DNA of 64,000 bases from Shewanella sp. VB17. Its GTDB lineage: Bacteria; Pseudomonadota; Gammaproteobacteria; Enterobacterales; Shewanellaceae. Positions within the stretch are counted from its first letter, which is position 1. Every line of letters starts with the position of its first letter. Where the stretch lies: positions 3,844,001 through 3,908,000 of the forward strand of contig NZ_JABRVS010000001.1 of assembly GCF_013248905.1 (NCBI RefSeq), written 5' to 3'. Both the position numbers and the translations under genes were made by a program. Positions 8,306-17,611 of the stretch are shown here, piece by piece. Below the pieces are notes generated by a model that had not been told where the DNA came from, did not search any database, and saw only the letters and a program-made list of their open reading frames with translations.

Positions 8306-9168
8306 AAGGTTCCGACCTTTAACAATCCAGTCCAAGCCCAATACCAACTCAGCCAGAAGCTCAAATTCAACTAAAAAAATGTGACCAGTCTTCATTCGAA
8401 GGCTAACTAACTTTTGGGCAGAAATCAGATAGTGATTATGCTCTAATTAGCGCTATTCAGATTAGAAAAGAAACCAACTGTAAAAATCATTGTAAAAATC
8501 ATAGCCAGCCATTGTTAATCAATAACATATCTGTATTCTAGCGTGCGCTCTATATTTTGTAGTTATCAACTCTGAAACGAAGAAGTGTTAAGCTGATCTG
8601 ACAGAGTACTCTTAACAAAATAAGGTTTTTTGTCGTAAAAAGTTGATTTTCAGGCAAAGAAAAAAGATTTACAAAGCCACTCATTATTATTTATCTTTAT
8701 TGAGGAGCAGGTTCTATCTCTCCGACTCAACATTATTTACATCTTATCGACTCATTTTTGATGACTAATTCTTGAGGTCATATACTATGAATGTTGGCTA
8801 TTGATATTTGCAGAAGGATATACGAAATCGAATAACAAAAAACCAGATGCTGAAATAATATAAATACGCCTCCCTTTGAAAAAATCTAGTTTCTAGGGAG
8901 ATTTATACTCTATGGGGTTCATTTTTAAATGTCATTTATTAACATTAACTCGAAATGAAAAGTTAACATCACACTAAAATCAAAGTCATGATGACTAAAA
9001 ACATGACAATTCACACCTGAAATACCTTGCTGTAAATCAGAAAATATGTATTTAAATAAATATTATTGTACATTAATCAGAGATGATAATTAATGGTATT
9101 CTTGTGCTGACTTAAACCTGAATAATTTACGTTTAGACGATAATTTAAATCAAAGAGTATTAATGAAT
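8306..9168. other. Non-coding stretch
   Basis: It contains the second R3 block at 8440-8471 and otherwise no frame or fold that I can support. The sequence is AT-rich. Confidence 0.5.
8440..8471 (+). repeat. Short direct repeat R3, copy 2
   Basis: GCTCTAATTAGCGCTATTCA followed by GATTAGAAAAG matches 4604-4635 with several substitutions. Confidence 0.55.
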
Positions 9169-9196
9169 ATCACCGTTCCTTTCAAGAAACGGTGAT
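9169..9196 (-). terminator. Hairpin downstream of the secreted-protein gene
   Basis: A 9-bp stem (ATCACCGTT / AACGGTGAT) with a ten-base loop lies about 97 bases behind the minus-strand gene ending at 9293. The T run is poor, so its role as a terminator is only likely. Confidence 0.45.
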
Positions 9197-9292
9197 CGAA
9201 ATAACATCAATAACAGTACCAATAACGATACCAATAACAGTTAACTTAGCTGATACCTCATGTCATTTACTAGAACTGATTAGCTCCGGAAT

Positions 9293-10045
9293 TTACTCTC
9301 CGTAAATACTCCAAGCTTGATCCCAATTACTTCCAGCACCTGGTGCATAGTAGTCTGGATCTCCGTTACACCAGTTAGTCTGCTCACATCGATATAGGCT
9401 CTCAGTTTCTTCACTGAATGCGATATCATTCTTAATCCAAACTTGTGATCCGGCCTCTACAGACGCAGCATCATAGTGAGGATACCCATGATCAGGATTG
9501 CCATCAATTTGAATTTGTGGTGTAAAAATGATCTTAGCCGTATTTTCATCTGGTATATTATTGAACTGATTACAACCAGTCAATAATTGGCCATGCTTGT
9601 CAGTGGCTCTCATCATTACACCATTGCCGTTTTCATCACTCGTTGAGCAGCGGCCTTTTTCAGATAGATCCCAATTATTACTGGCACCGTCACCATCAAA
9701 AGTTGAATACGAAGAAAAAGTATCCATAATATTGCCTGATTGTTTTATTGTAAATGAAATACCCACTTGACCACTACGGTTTATGTTTCCTTTTATTGTC
9801 GAATCTCCGCAATATTCACCTGCAGAAGAACCGGCTGGAATAGTAAAATCTTCATTTAATGTAACTTCTACACCTCCATTACCTGTATCATTGATTTCTT
9901 GATACGTTTCTACAAAAATATCTTTATCAGGAGCAGTTTGAAGCTGAACACACGCTTGTTGTTTAGGCGTTCCCTTTAGGCCAGCATGTGCATTCAGTGA
10001 CATCAGAATCGAAAAAGCAATAATGCTCGTTGTTGCAATCTTCAT
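9293..10045 (-). CDS. Secreted protein with chitin-binding-like C-terminus
   Basis: The 250-residue protein has a clear Sec signal peptide (MKIATTSIIAFSILMSLNAHA, cleavage likely after AHA at residue 22). The middle part is not recognised and contains several Cys residues. The last 50 residues, with a W-rich pattern SQVWIKNDIAF, YRCEQTNW and GSNWDQAWSIYGE, resemble CBM5/12-type carbohydrate-binding modules. No catalytic domain is visible. A chitin- or glycan-binding exported protein is the best guess. It stands alone, with no co-oriented neighbour nearby. Confidence 0.6.
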   Translation of the reverse strand: MKIATTSIIAFSILMSLNAHAGLKGTPKQQACVQLQTAPDKDIFVETYQEINDTGNGGVEVTLNEDFTIPAGSSAGEYCGDSTIKGNINRSGQVGISFTIKQSGNIMDTFSSYSTFDGDGASNNWDLSEKGRCSTSDENGNGVMMRATDKHGQLLTGCNQFNNIPDENTAKIIFTPQIQIDGNPDHGYPHYDAASVEAGSQVWIKNDIAFSEETESLYRCEQTNWCNGDPDYYAPGAGSNWDQAWSIYGE

Positions 10046-10500
10046 ATTAAATATCCTTCAATAATTTATCTTAGTTACTTAGGTTTGGTAATTCCCCATG
10101 TATGGTAACTAGCAACCATAAATCCATTCGATATTCCGAACGAGGAACTTTTGTATATGATTTTATCTCATTAAACTTAATAAAACCCTATCAATGACAA
10201 CGCTGTCATTGGTAGCCAATATATTCAATACCATTAATAAAATCAAAGGTTATAGTGCATCAGTTTGTAACTGGAAAATAAATTAACGATAAAAATAAAA
10301 AGTCACCACCTTAATTTTTACCGTACCGAAAAGCATAAAAACACATCTAAACTTTAATATTTAAGCCACTAATATTAAGTAATTATATATTATATTTACT
10401 TACTAAAAATAGGATAACCTAAGATTAACACCCTACCAAAACAGTGATTAATAAACGAGCATGAAAGTTTGGACGTGAGACTAGTATCTTATTTTTTACT
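10046..10500. other. Intergenic, upstream of the secreted protein
   Basis: AT-rich, without an open frame of note. It should contain the promoter of the minus-strand gene at 10045, but no clear -35/-10 pair could be picked. Confidence 0.4.
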
Positions 10501-10509
10501 GAATACAAC

Positions 10510-11563
10510 GGCGTTGTTGCTCAAATCTCGACTCTAAACGCAGCACCCCAAGGTGTTTCACCCAATTAGGCAGCGTGTTTCCTAACTGGCATTCCTAACC
10601 CTATGACTTTATTCATTGCTTTAACACCCGCTAACGCTTCACCTACCTGAGCGTTATAATCCCGAAGACTCAGTTTTGGACTAATTAACTGTTTATATCG
10701 ATACATCGCTGTTTCTGATAGTGATCTCTGATGATAATCATTATCCTGTTTCCATTGCGCTAATTGGTTAGCCTTGAGTGCTTTTACTGCTTCATTTCTG
10801 GGGTGGTCATCCTCCCAATATCCAGCATGACTTCTCGGAGGGATAGTTGGCTTGCATCCTTTGCGCTGAAGTAGTTTATGACATGCCTTAGTGTCATAGG
10901 CACCATCAGCTGAGACTTGAGTTATATTTCTTCTTAATGGGTTAAGTAATGTGGGAAATACTTCATTATCGGCAACGTTAACTAAGCTTATTTCAGCTGA
11001 CACAATTTCATGGGTATTACTATCCACTGCAAGGTGTAGCTTTCGCCAAGTACGGCGTTTTTCTTTACCATGCTTACGCGTTTTCCATTCTCCTTCTCCA
11101 TAAACTTTCAGACCTGTTGAATCAATCACAACATGTGCCGCAGAGCCACGACTCGGTGCTCGATAGTTGATCTCAACAGTCTTAGCTCTTTTGCTTATAC
11201 AGCTATAACTTGGTGAGGTCAGTGGCACATCCATAAGTTGAAATACAGAGTTGGTGAATCCTTCAAGTGCTCGTAATGACAAGTTAAAAACGCCTTTCAC
11301 AACGAGTGCTGTTTCAATAGCAACATCAGAGTAAGTGAACCCTCGACCACGACGCCCGTGGTGTTCACAACAATACCAAGACTTAATTGCTTGCTCATCA
11401 ATCCAGAAAGTGAGTGAGCCTCGATTAATCAACGCCTTATTGTACTGAGACCAATTGGTTATTTTATGTTTAGATTTTCCCACTTTTCAGCTTCCGTATA
11501 GCTATCTTTAGGGATCAGATCACGCTAACGGCAAAAGGTTCCCTCGATTTAGGAAACAAGGCT
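10510..11563 (-). mobile_element. Complete IS5-family (IS903-group) insertion sequence
   Basis: The 1054-bp element has imperfect terminal inverted repeats: GGCGTTGTTGCTCAAATC at the left end and AGCCTTGTTTCCTAAATC read inward from the right end (13 of 18 identical). It is flanked by an exact 9-bp direct repeat GAATACAAC at 10501-10509 and 11564-11572, the target duplication size expected for the IS903 group. One intact transposase gene fills it, so it may still be active. Confidence 0.9.
10566..11483 (-). CDS. IS5-family transposase (IS903 group)
   Basis: The 305-residue DDE transposase has an N-terminal DUF772-like/DNA-binding part with LTFWIDEQAIKSWY and GRGFTYSDVAIETALVVK. The catalytic core carries HVVIDSTGLKVYGEGEW (first Asp), VSADGAYDTKACH (second Asp) and the SLSETAMYRYKQLISPKL region with the catalytic Glu. 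The length is the normal one for IS903-like elements. It occupies nearly the whole element between the inverted repeats, and no frameshift is seen. Confidence 0.95.
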   Translation of the reverse strand: MGKSKHKITNWSQYNKALINRGSLTFWIDEQAIKSWYCCEHHGRRGRGFTYSDVAIETALVVKGVFNLSLRALEGFTNSVFQLMDVPLTSPSYSCISKRAKTVEINYRAPSRGSAAHVVIDSTGLKVYGEGEWKTRKHGKEKRRTWRKLHLAVDSNTHEIVSAEISLVNVADNEVFPTLLNPLRRNITQVSADGAYDTKACHKLLQRKGCKPTIPPRSHAGYWEDDHPRNEAVKALKANQLAQWKQDNDYHQRSLSETAMYRYKQLISPKLSLRDYNAQVGEALAGVKAMNKVIGLGMPVRKHAA

Positions 11564-11605
11564 GAATACAACTCCTGTTAAACCAGAAGTTTCAACAAGG
11601 TTTTT

Positions 11606-11827
11606 TCAGCAACTAGCTGCAATAGCATATTGGCTTGAGCCACTTATAATCGCATTAGCTTCAAAATCTGAAGATGGCTTAGGCATAACTGAAATCGGCA
11701 TATGTTTACCTAATCTAGGTGGAACATGTCTTTCTTTTAGCAATTGTGGGTTACTCAACGTTTTAGCTTTTATACGGTATTCTAACTCATATATTTGAGT
11801 ACCATTTACACATGTAATTTTTTTAAT
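11606..11827 (-). pseudogene. Truncated gene remnant next to the IS
   Basis: On the minus strand a 73-codon open stretch reads ...CVNGTQIYELEYRIKAKT and later RHVPPRLGKHMPISVMPKP, ending in AIAASC and a stop at 11606. A stop codon lies just upstream and there is no start codon before an internal ATG, so it looks like the C-terminal end of a lost gene. The family is not recognised. The insertion sequence lies about 40 bases behind its stop codon, so the IS did not itself cut this frame. Confidence 0.35.
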
Positions 11828-11957
11828 TTACATGCTTAAATAGGTTTTAATCCATTTAAGTCAGGTATCCCTCACAAAACCGTACTGATATCAATCCCTA
11901 GTGGCATGATGAAGACACCTTCTGATTCGCTACTATTTAATCGACTCGATCATCAAA

Positions 11958-12590
11958 TTAGCTAACAGAGGACTTCAGTTTGTAACGGTAAATAGGCGAG
12001 CTATAAATATCATCTAAGCGGATATCTTGCTCGGCTTTGAGGGACGGGAAGGCGAAATTATTACTAATGATAAAGTCAGGATGACATCCACATTGAGCAT
12101 CGGACATATGACTTAATGGCTTGGGATCAAGCTGACTTGCTGCTGATACTGATGATGAACAAGACTCATTTTTTGCTGGTACATGAATTAAGCTAGCCAA
12201 TTTTGACATACCATCAGGGTACAAATAACACAACAGCACCGATGCACCAGATAAATCCACTTTCATGAAATCCTGTCGGTATAAGGTTAAGTTGTCGACT
12301 CTTAAAATAAATTTAATCAATACACTAACCAAATAAGGCAGCAATGAGATCTCATAGCCTATAATCTTGCGCTTTGGGTACTTGATTGCCATGCGGATGA
12401 CTAAGGTGCCCCAACCCGAACCAAGATCATAAATCGCTCCATCACCGGTATCTTCAGTCAATGTTAACATGGCTCGATATGCTTTCGCAGAACTCGGCAT
12501 TGGGGAGATCCCCACCCGTAAGGTAGTCCAAACGATTGTCATCGCCAAAAAAGTAGCGATGAGCAATATACTCATTTCAAATACTGACAT
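11958..12590 (-). CDS. Membrane-anchored class I SAM-dependent methyltransferase-like protein
   Basis: The 210-residue protein starts with one hydrophobic helix (residues 4-22). A Rossmann methyltransferase core follows, with motif I IYDLGSGWGTLVIRMA near residue 53 and the acidic end of strand 2 in IIGYEISLLPYL. The region after residue 130 is short and Ser-rich (SCSSSVSAASQ), so the second half of the fold may be reduced. The substrate is unknown. It is divergent from the DUF115 gene at 12819 and may or may not belong to the sugar locus. Confidence 0.65.
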   Translation of the reverse strand: MSVFEMSILLIATFLAMTIVWTTLRVGISPMPSSAKAYRAMLTLTEDTGDGAIYDLGSGWGTLVIRMAIKYPKRKIIGYEISLLPYLVSVLIKFILRVDNLTLYRQDFMKVDLSGASVLLCYLYPDGMSKLASLIHVPAKNESCSSSVSAASQLDPKPLSHMSDAQCGCHPDFIISNNFAFPSLKAEQDIRLDDIYSSPIYRYKLKSSVS

Positions 12591-12818
12591 GATATGTCGT
12601 CCAGATTAGTAAAAGATTCATTAGGATAATAACAGCAATTCATTATATATCTTTACTCAAGGTGTTAACTTAACAAAAAAACAACAATTAACATCGTCAA
12701 GTATTGTAATTATTGGACAGTGCCTTATAGTAATGGTCATCTATTAGTCGAAGTGCTTACAATCCAATCGATAAGCATAGGGTATTGAATAATAAAGGTC
12801 CGTTTAAAGGATACGTTT

Positions 12819-14111
12819 ATGACTGAATTACTTAATGCTAATCTCGAGATCATTAACCAGCGTTGGCCAATCCTTGCATCGGCGTTAAAATGTGCTTCTA
12901 TTGAGCATTTGGATGCAAATCTTGTCACTGGCCACAATCAAACCATCAGTGTTAACGGCATACAATTAAGCAGCCGTTATGATCGCATCGCTGAAGCACA
13001 ATTATTCATCAATCAACTGCCATTAGACTGTACGCATGTCACAGTGTATGGCGTTGGCATGGGCGACGTAACCAGCTTATTGATTGACGATAAAAAAATG
13101 AAAAAAATTGACGTTTGTCCGCTTAACCTGAATCTTTTTAAGCTTTTGCTCTCTTATACTGACCAAGCTGAATGGCTCATTGATAATCGTATTTCCATCG
13201 TTGAGCTCTCCAAGCAAGCTCACATCCCTGACTCCTATATTGCTATCACCTCAGATCTTCATCTTGCTGACAATGAAAATGCAAGATTAAGGGATTTGTT
13301 AGTACTAGAAAACAATCGAGAGTACGCTAATAAACGACATCAAGCTGATGATCCTAAGTTGATTGCACGTTTTAATGAAAATAGAAAATACTTAGTAAAA
13401 GATCCCGATGCGGCGACTTTGAGACTTACCCATACCCAACATCACACTCTAGTGATTGGATCAGGCCCCACGTTAGAAAATCATTATGATTATTTAATAG
13501 CACAAAGAGCACTGCCCATCGGTCAGCGACCATTAATGATAGCGGTAGATACAGCATTAAAAGCACTATCAAGTCAATCTATTACTCCTGATATATTAGT
13601 CTGTATTGATCAACAGATCACTCTGTCATATCTACCAGAAAACATTCCACAGTCAGTGACACTTATTTATTTTCCCCGAATTCATCCAAGTATTATTGAT
13701 CATTGGCCTGGACCCAGATTTAATGCCTACTCAAAAGGGGCTATCTACGACACGCTTGATGCAGAACTCCCAAAACTTCGTTTGTTTACCAGTGGCAGTG
13801 TGATCCATCCTGCCATTGATTTTGCTGCCTACCTCAATAGCTGTGAAATCACTCTCTTTGGGTGCGATTTTAGTTATCCCTATAATAAAACCCATGCTTT
13901 TTGGAAAGATAGTTCGCTTGGGATCAAAGCCGAAAATGCCAAACACTGGGTGATAAATGGTCATGGGGAAAGAGTCGCTACGGATCTCAACTTTAGAGCA
14001 TACTTAAGAAGCTTAGAGCATTATATCCGCTTCAAACCACAAATAAAATTCTATCAATCAAGCCTAGATGGTGCTCGTATCCACGGTGCTCAATACAGGG
14101 AATGTAAATGA
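12819..14111 (+). CDS. DUF115 / Maf-like protein (short form), putative flagellin glycosyltransferase
   Basis: The 430-residue protein carries the MptE-like DUF115 domain (roughly residues 205-400) with HTLVIGSGPTLENHYDYL, IAVDTALKALSSQSITPDIL and the FGCDFSY segment. Motility accessory factors of this family transfer nonulosonic acids such as pseudaminic acid to flagellin in the cytoplasm. It is about half the size of the second DUF115 protein at 30792 and lacks its TPR tail. AAGGA seven bases before the ATG supports the start. The following small gene overlaps its stop by four bases, so the two are co-translated. Confidence 0.75.
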   Translation: MTELLNANLEIINQRWPILASALKCASIEHLDANLVTGHNQTISVNGIQLSSRYDRIAEAQLFINQLPLDCTHVTVYGVGMGDVTSLLIDDKKMKKIDVCPLNLNLFKLLLSYTDQAEWLIDNRISIVELSKQAHIPDSYIAITSDLHLADNENARLRDLLVLENNREYANKRHQADDPKLIARFNENRKYLVKDPDAATLRLTHTQHHTLVIGSGPTLENHYDYLIAQRALPIGQRPLMIAVDTALKALSSQSITPDILVCIDQQITLSYLPENIPQSVTLIYFPRIHPSIIDHWPGPRFNAYSKGAIYDTLDAELPKLRLFTSGSVIHPAIDFAAYLNSCEITLFGCDFSYPYNKTHAFWKDSSLGIKAENAKHWVINGHGERVATDLNFRAYLRSLEHYIRFKPQIKFYQSSLDGARIHGAQYRECK

Positions 14112-14380
14112 TGAACATGTGTAGCCCAGAGACATTAACTGAAAAATTAATTAGTACCGCACACAAATTGCGTATGGGACAAGAAGCTGAAGGCGCCAAG
14201 AGATTAAGAGAATGCCTAGATCATCTTGAGTCCATGTTACCCAATCTTATTAATTCACCAGCAATTCTAGCTAAAGTACCCGATATGCTGGCTGCACAAA
14301 AAAGACAAGATTGGCTAGGATTAGCCGACACATTAGAATTTGAAATCACAAATTTAGTGAAGGACTCAACATCAAATTAA
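14108..14380 (+). CDS. Small helical protein of unknown function
   Basis: The 90-residue, wholly helical-looking protein has many Leu, Glu and Lys residues, for example KLRMGQEAEGAKRLRECLDH. It has no signal peptide and no recognised domain. It starts inside the stop codon of the DUF115 gene (ATGA overlap), so a functional link with that putative glycosyltransferase is likely. A role as partner or chaperone is inference from coupling only. A second ATG one codon later (14111) is equally possible as start. Confidence 0.65.
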   Translation: MMNMCSPETLTEKLISTAHKLRMGQEAEGAKRLRECLDHLESMLPNLINSPAILAKVPDMLAAQKRQDWLGLADTLEFEITNLVKDSTSN

Positions 14381-14589
14381 TCCGTTTTTATTGGCATCGA
14401 AATGACTTTTAACATTAATTAATCGTTCTTTTTTTAAAAAAATATCGTTTGCGACACTAAGATATATTTACCAAACCTGTTTCGATTATTCAGTACAGAG
14501 TATGTCTTTTGACACTGAGGTATAATGTTCTACATCTCACCCATTATCATTTCCCCTTTCATAAGTGGGATTGAAATTAAGGTTTTCAC

Positions 14590-15594
14590 ATGAAATACTT
14601 AGTAACTGGTGCTGCAGGATTCATTGGGAATGCCGTTTGTAAAAGGCTATGTGAGCAAGGAGAATATGTTATTGGGATTGATAATCTTAATGATTATTAC
14701 GATGTTAATTTAAAGCTTAGCAGATTAGATTTACTGAAAAACAATTCACACTTTACCTTTTATAAACTAGATCTTTTTCAACGATCTGATATTAATTCAC
14801 TGTTTAAAATTGAAAAATTTGATAGAGTTATCCACCTTGGTGCTCAAGCGGGAGTTCGATACTCCATTGAAAACCCTCATACATATGCTGATAGCAATTT
14901 AATCGGTCACGTAAATATACTAGAAGGGTGTCGTCATTATAATGTTGAGCATTTAGTCTACGCCTCAAGCAGCTCTGTTTATGGATTAAATACTAAGCAA
15001 CCATTTAAAGAATCAGATCCAGTAGATCACCCAATCTCATTATATGCCGCTTCAAAACGTGCTAATGAATTGACTTCACATACCTATTCTCATTTATACG
15101 ATATTCCTACAACAGGATTACGATTTTTTACTGTATATGGCCCGTGGGGTCGACCTGATATGGCACCTTTTAAATTTGCTAAAGCTATCACAACTGGTAA
15201 GCCTATAAATGTATACAATTTTGGAGACATGTTTAGAGACTTCACTTACATAGATGATATTGTCGAAGGCATAATTCGAATTCAAAACGTCATACCAACG
15301 AGATCTCAAAATGTAGACATAAAAAATCCGAATCAAAGTAATGCACCCTATTCAATTTATAATATTGGCAATGGCTCACCAGTAAAATTAATGGACTTTA
15401 TCTCTTGTCTTGAAGAGGCTCTAGGTATTGAAGCCGAAAAGAACTATCAACCAAAACAACCAGGAGACGTACTAACAACATGGGCATCTACTGAAGAATT
15501 ATACCAAGCTACTGGTTACAGACCAAATATTGATATTAATACAGGCGTTAATCGCTTCATTTATTGGTACAAAGAATACTACCGATTAGGATGA
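14590..15594 (+). CDS. NAD-dependent epimerase, UDP-glucuronate 4-epimerase-like
   Basis: The 334-residue extended SDR has the NAD-binding motif TGAAGFIGNAV at the N-terminus, IDNLNDYYDVNLK typical of UDP-glucuronate epimerases (CapI/GalE-like), the SSSSVYG segment and the catalytic YAASK (Tyr-x-x-x-Lys) near residue 153. GLRFFTVYGPWGRPDMAPFKF is also characteristic. It would interconvert a UDP-hexuronic acid or related UDP-sugar in the cytosol. It stands 209 bases behind the small helical gene, and an imperfect hairpin follows its stop. Confidence 0.85.
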   Translation: MKYLVTGAAGFIGNAVCKRLCEQGEYVIGIDNLNDYYDVNLKLSRLDLLKNNSHFTFYKLDLFQRSDINSLFKIEKFDRVIHLGAQAGVRYSIENPHTYADSNLIGHVNILEGCRHYNVEHLVYASSSSVYGLNTKQPFKESDPVDHPISLYAASKRANELTSHTYSHLYDIPTTGLRFFTVYGPWGRPDMAPFKFAKAITTGKPINVYNFGDMFRDFTYIDDIVEGIIRIQNVIPTRSQNVDIKNPNQSNAPYSIYNIGNGSPVKLMDFISCLEEALGIEAEKNYQPKQPGDVLTTWASTEELYQATGYRPNIDINTGVNRFIYWYKEYYRLG

Positions 15595-15600
15595 TAAATA

Positions 15601-15636
15601 TGAGTATTAAACATCCCTATTATCGTTTAAAACTCA
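15601..15636 (+). terminator. Imperfect hairpin after the epimerase gene
   Basis: TGAGTATTAAAC pairs with GTTTAAAACTCA with one mismatch and a twelve-base loop, starting six bases behind the stop codon. There is no T run, so it could be a weak terminator or an mRNA end-stabilising structure. The 220 bases to the next gene may hold a separate promoter. Confidence 0.4.
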
Positions 15637-15859
15637 GAAGGTAAAAAACACTTGCACTAATGGCTAGTACATTATAACTATATTTAAATTTAATATCGAC
15701 TAAAATCTGATTAACAAATGACGAAACTACTGTTTTACTTCAATAAAAACCTCTATGATTACTAGATAATTTAAGTATGTAGATTAGCAAGCCTACTACT
15801 GCAGTTTTTAAACTATTAGGGTCGATAATTAAATATATGACGAATTAAATAAGGTAACC

Positions 15860-16738
15860 ATGAGCACACAACCATTATTTATCGCAGAAGTATCCAGTAA
15901 CCACCATAAAGATCTGCAGCGATGCCTTCATTTTATCGAAACATCATCTAAAATCGGTTGTGATGCAGTTAAATTTCAACTTTTTAAGATTGATCAACTA
16001 TTTGCCCCAGAAATTTTAGCCAAGAGTGAGATCCACAGAGAACGAAAAAATTGGGAGCTTCCAATAGAATTTCTACCTGCACTAAAACAGAGCTGTAAAA
16101 ATAACAACATTATGTTTTCATGTACTCCTTTCTATTTAAAAGCTGTCGAAGAATTAACGCCTTTTGTTGATTTTTTCAAAATTGCTTCATACGAACTCCT
16201 ATGGACTGACCTACTCATAGAATGTGCTAAATCTAAACTGCCCATTGTATTGTCTACCGGCATGGCGACGACCGAAGAGATAGATACAGCGATAGACGCA
16301 TTACAAAATAATGGCGCAGAGGACATTACCTTGCTGCACTGTGTATCGGCTTATCCAACACCAGAAGACCAATGCAACCTGTCAGTATTACAAAGCTTTA
16401 GGGATCGCTATCAAGTAAAAGTAGGCTGGTCAGATCATACGGTCTCTCCCGCAGTTTTGAATCGTGCTATTCATAAATGGCAAACCGATATGATTGAATT
16501 CCATCTAGACCTTGATGAGCAAGGTGCTGAATATTCAGCAGGTCATTGCTGGCTACCACATCAGATAGCGCCAATTATCAGAGGTTCAAAAATGATGGAG
16601 AGTATTGACGGTAACCCGACTAAACAATTTGTTCCTTGCGAAACCGCTGATAGAGAGTGGCGAGCAGATCCCCTTGATGGGTTAAGACCATTAAAACATA
16701 TGAGAAATCTTTTTAATTGCGACTTAAAAAGTAACTAG
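15860..16738 (+). CDS. NeuB-like nonulosonate synthase without SAF domain
   Basis: The 292-residue protein has the NeuB TIM-barrel signatures AEVSSNHHKDL, CDAVKFQLFK, FSCTPFYLKAVEEL, FFKIASYELLW, VLSTGMAT, LHCVSAYPTP and GWSDHT. NeuB/PseI/SpsE enzymes condense a hexosamine derivative with phosphoenolpyruvate to form a nine-carbon sugar. Family members have about 340 residues with a C-terminal SAF (antifreeze-like) domain that completes the active site of the partner subunit; here the protein ends soon after the barrel. The substrate may thus differ from sialic, legionaminic or pseudaminic acid precursors. AAGG precedes the start. Confidence 0.82.
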   Translation: MSTQPLFIAEVSSNHHKDLQRCLHFIETSSKIGCDAVKFQLFKIDQLFAPEILAKSEIHRERKNWELPIEFLPALKQSCKNNNIMFSCTPFYLKAVEELTPFVDFFKIASYELLWTDLLIECAKSKLPIVLSTGMATTEEIDTAIDALQNNGAEDITLLHCVSAYPTPEDQCNLSVLQSFRDRYQVKVGWSDHTVSPAVLNRAIHKWQTDMIEFHLDLDEQGAEYSAGHCWLPHQIAPIIRGSKMMESIDGNPTKQFVPCETADREWRADPLDGLRPLKHMRNLFNCDLKSN

Positions 16739-16774
16739 TCTATGTATTGACCTCAAATAAAAAAAGCGACCTAT

Positions 16775-17611
16775 ATGACTGAAAATATAAATCAACTCGC
16801 AAATCAAATACGTAAAGATGCTGTTGCATCTATTTATCATGCACAATCGGGACACCCTGGAGGAGTACTATCTTGTATTGATATCTTAACCGTATTATTT
16901 CATCAGATAATGACCCCACCTAATATCCGCAAACAAAATTATAGTGACGATTATTTTATTCTCTCTAAAGGCCACGCGGCTCCCGCACTATACGCCGTAG
17001 CCGCGAGTATAGACTTGCTTAAAAGATCTGAACTAAAAACATTACGTAAATTAAATTCAAAACTTCAAGGCCATCCAGATGTTACTCATCTGCCATGGGT
17101 CGAAATCAGTACAGGTTCTCTTGGTCAAGGACTCTCTGTTGCAACAGGCATAGCTAAAGCTCTGAAGTTACAGAATACCAACCAACAAGTTTATTCACTC
17201 ATTGGTGATGGTGAAATGCAGGAAGGCCAAGTTTGGGAAGCCGCAATGTTCGCATCTCACCACCAATTAAATAATCTAACTGTGATTGTTGATTATAATA
17301 AATTACAAAGTGATGCAAGTAATGCTGACATTTGTACACTAGAACCATTACAAGACAAATGGAGAGCCTTTGGTTGGCACGTAATAGAGATTGATGGTCA
17401 CAATATTGATGAAATTAATCACTCACTCAAGCCTCAAAATAATACCACTGCTCCCAGAATAATTATAGCTAATACGACAAAAGGAAAAGGAGTCAATTTT
17501 ATGGAGAACATTCCATTTTGGCACGGAAGTGTGAGTCTTTCTGAAGATCAATTTTCGGCCGCGATGAAAGCCCTTGGATGTTCCGACATTGATATTAAGG
17601 AGTACTATTAA
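16775..17611 (+). CDS. Transketolase-like, N-terminal (TPP-binding) subunit
   Basis: The 278-residue protein equals the first third of transketolase. It has SGHPGGVLSCIDILTVLF, ILSKGHAAPALYA, TGSLGQGLSVATGIAKAL and the thiamine diphosphate/Mg site GDGEMQEGQVWEA followed by VDYNKLQ. The C-terminal part is encoded by the next gene, whose start overlaps this stop (TAATG). Split transketolases in sugar loci transfer two-carbon ketol units onto unusual acceptors or make branched or extended sugars. In primary metabolism the enzyme is usually one chain, so a specialised role is likely here. Confidence 0.88.
   Translation: MTENINQLANQIRKDAVASIYHAQSGHPGGVLSCIDILTVLFHQIMTPPNIRKQNYSDDYFILSKGHAAPALYAVAASIDLLKRSELKTLRKLNSKLQGHPDVTHLPWVEISTGSLGQGLSVATGIAKALKLQNTNQQVYSLIGDGEMQEGQVWEAAMFASHHQLNNLTVIVDYNKLQSDASNADICTLEPLQDKWRAFGWHVIEIDGHNIDEINHSLKPQNNTTAPRIIIANTTKGKGVNFMENIPFWHGSVSLSEDQFSAAMKALGCSDIDIKEYY

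Noticed and set aside
12740..12818. Possible sigma-28 flagellar promoter before the short DUF115 gene
   Set aside because: An ATCGATAA box is present, but the upstream half is poor and the spacing is 14 bases instead of about 11.
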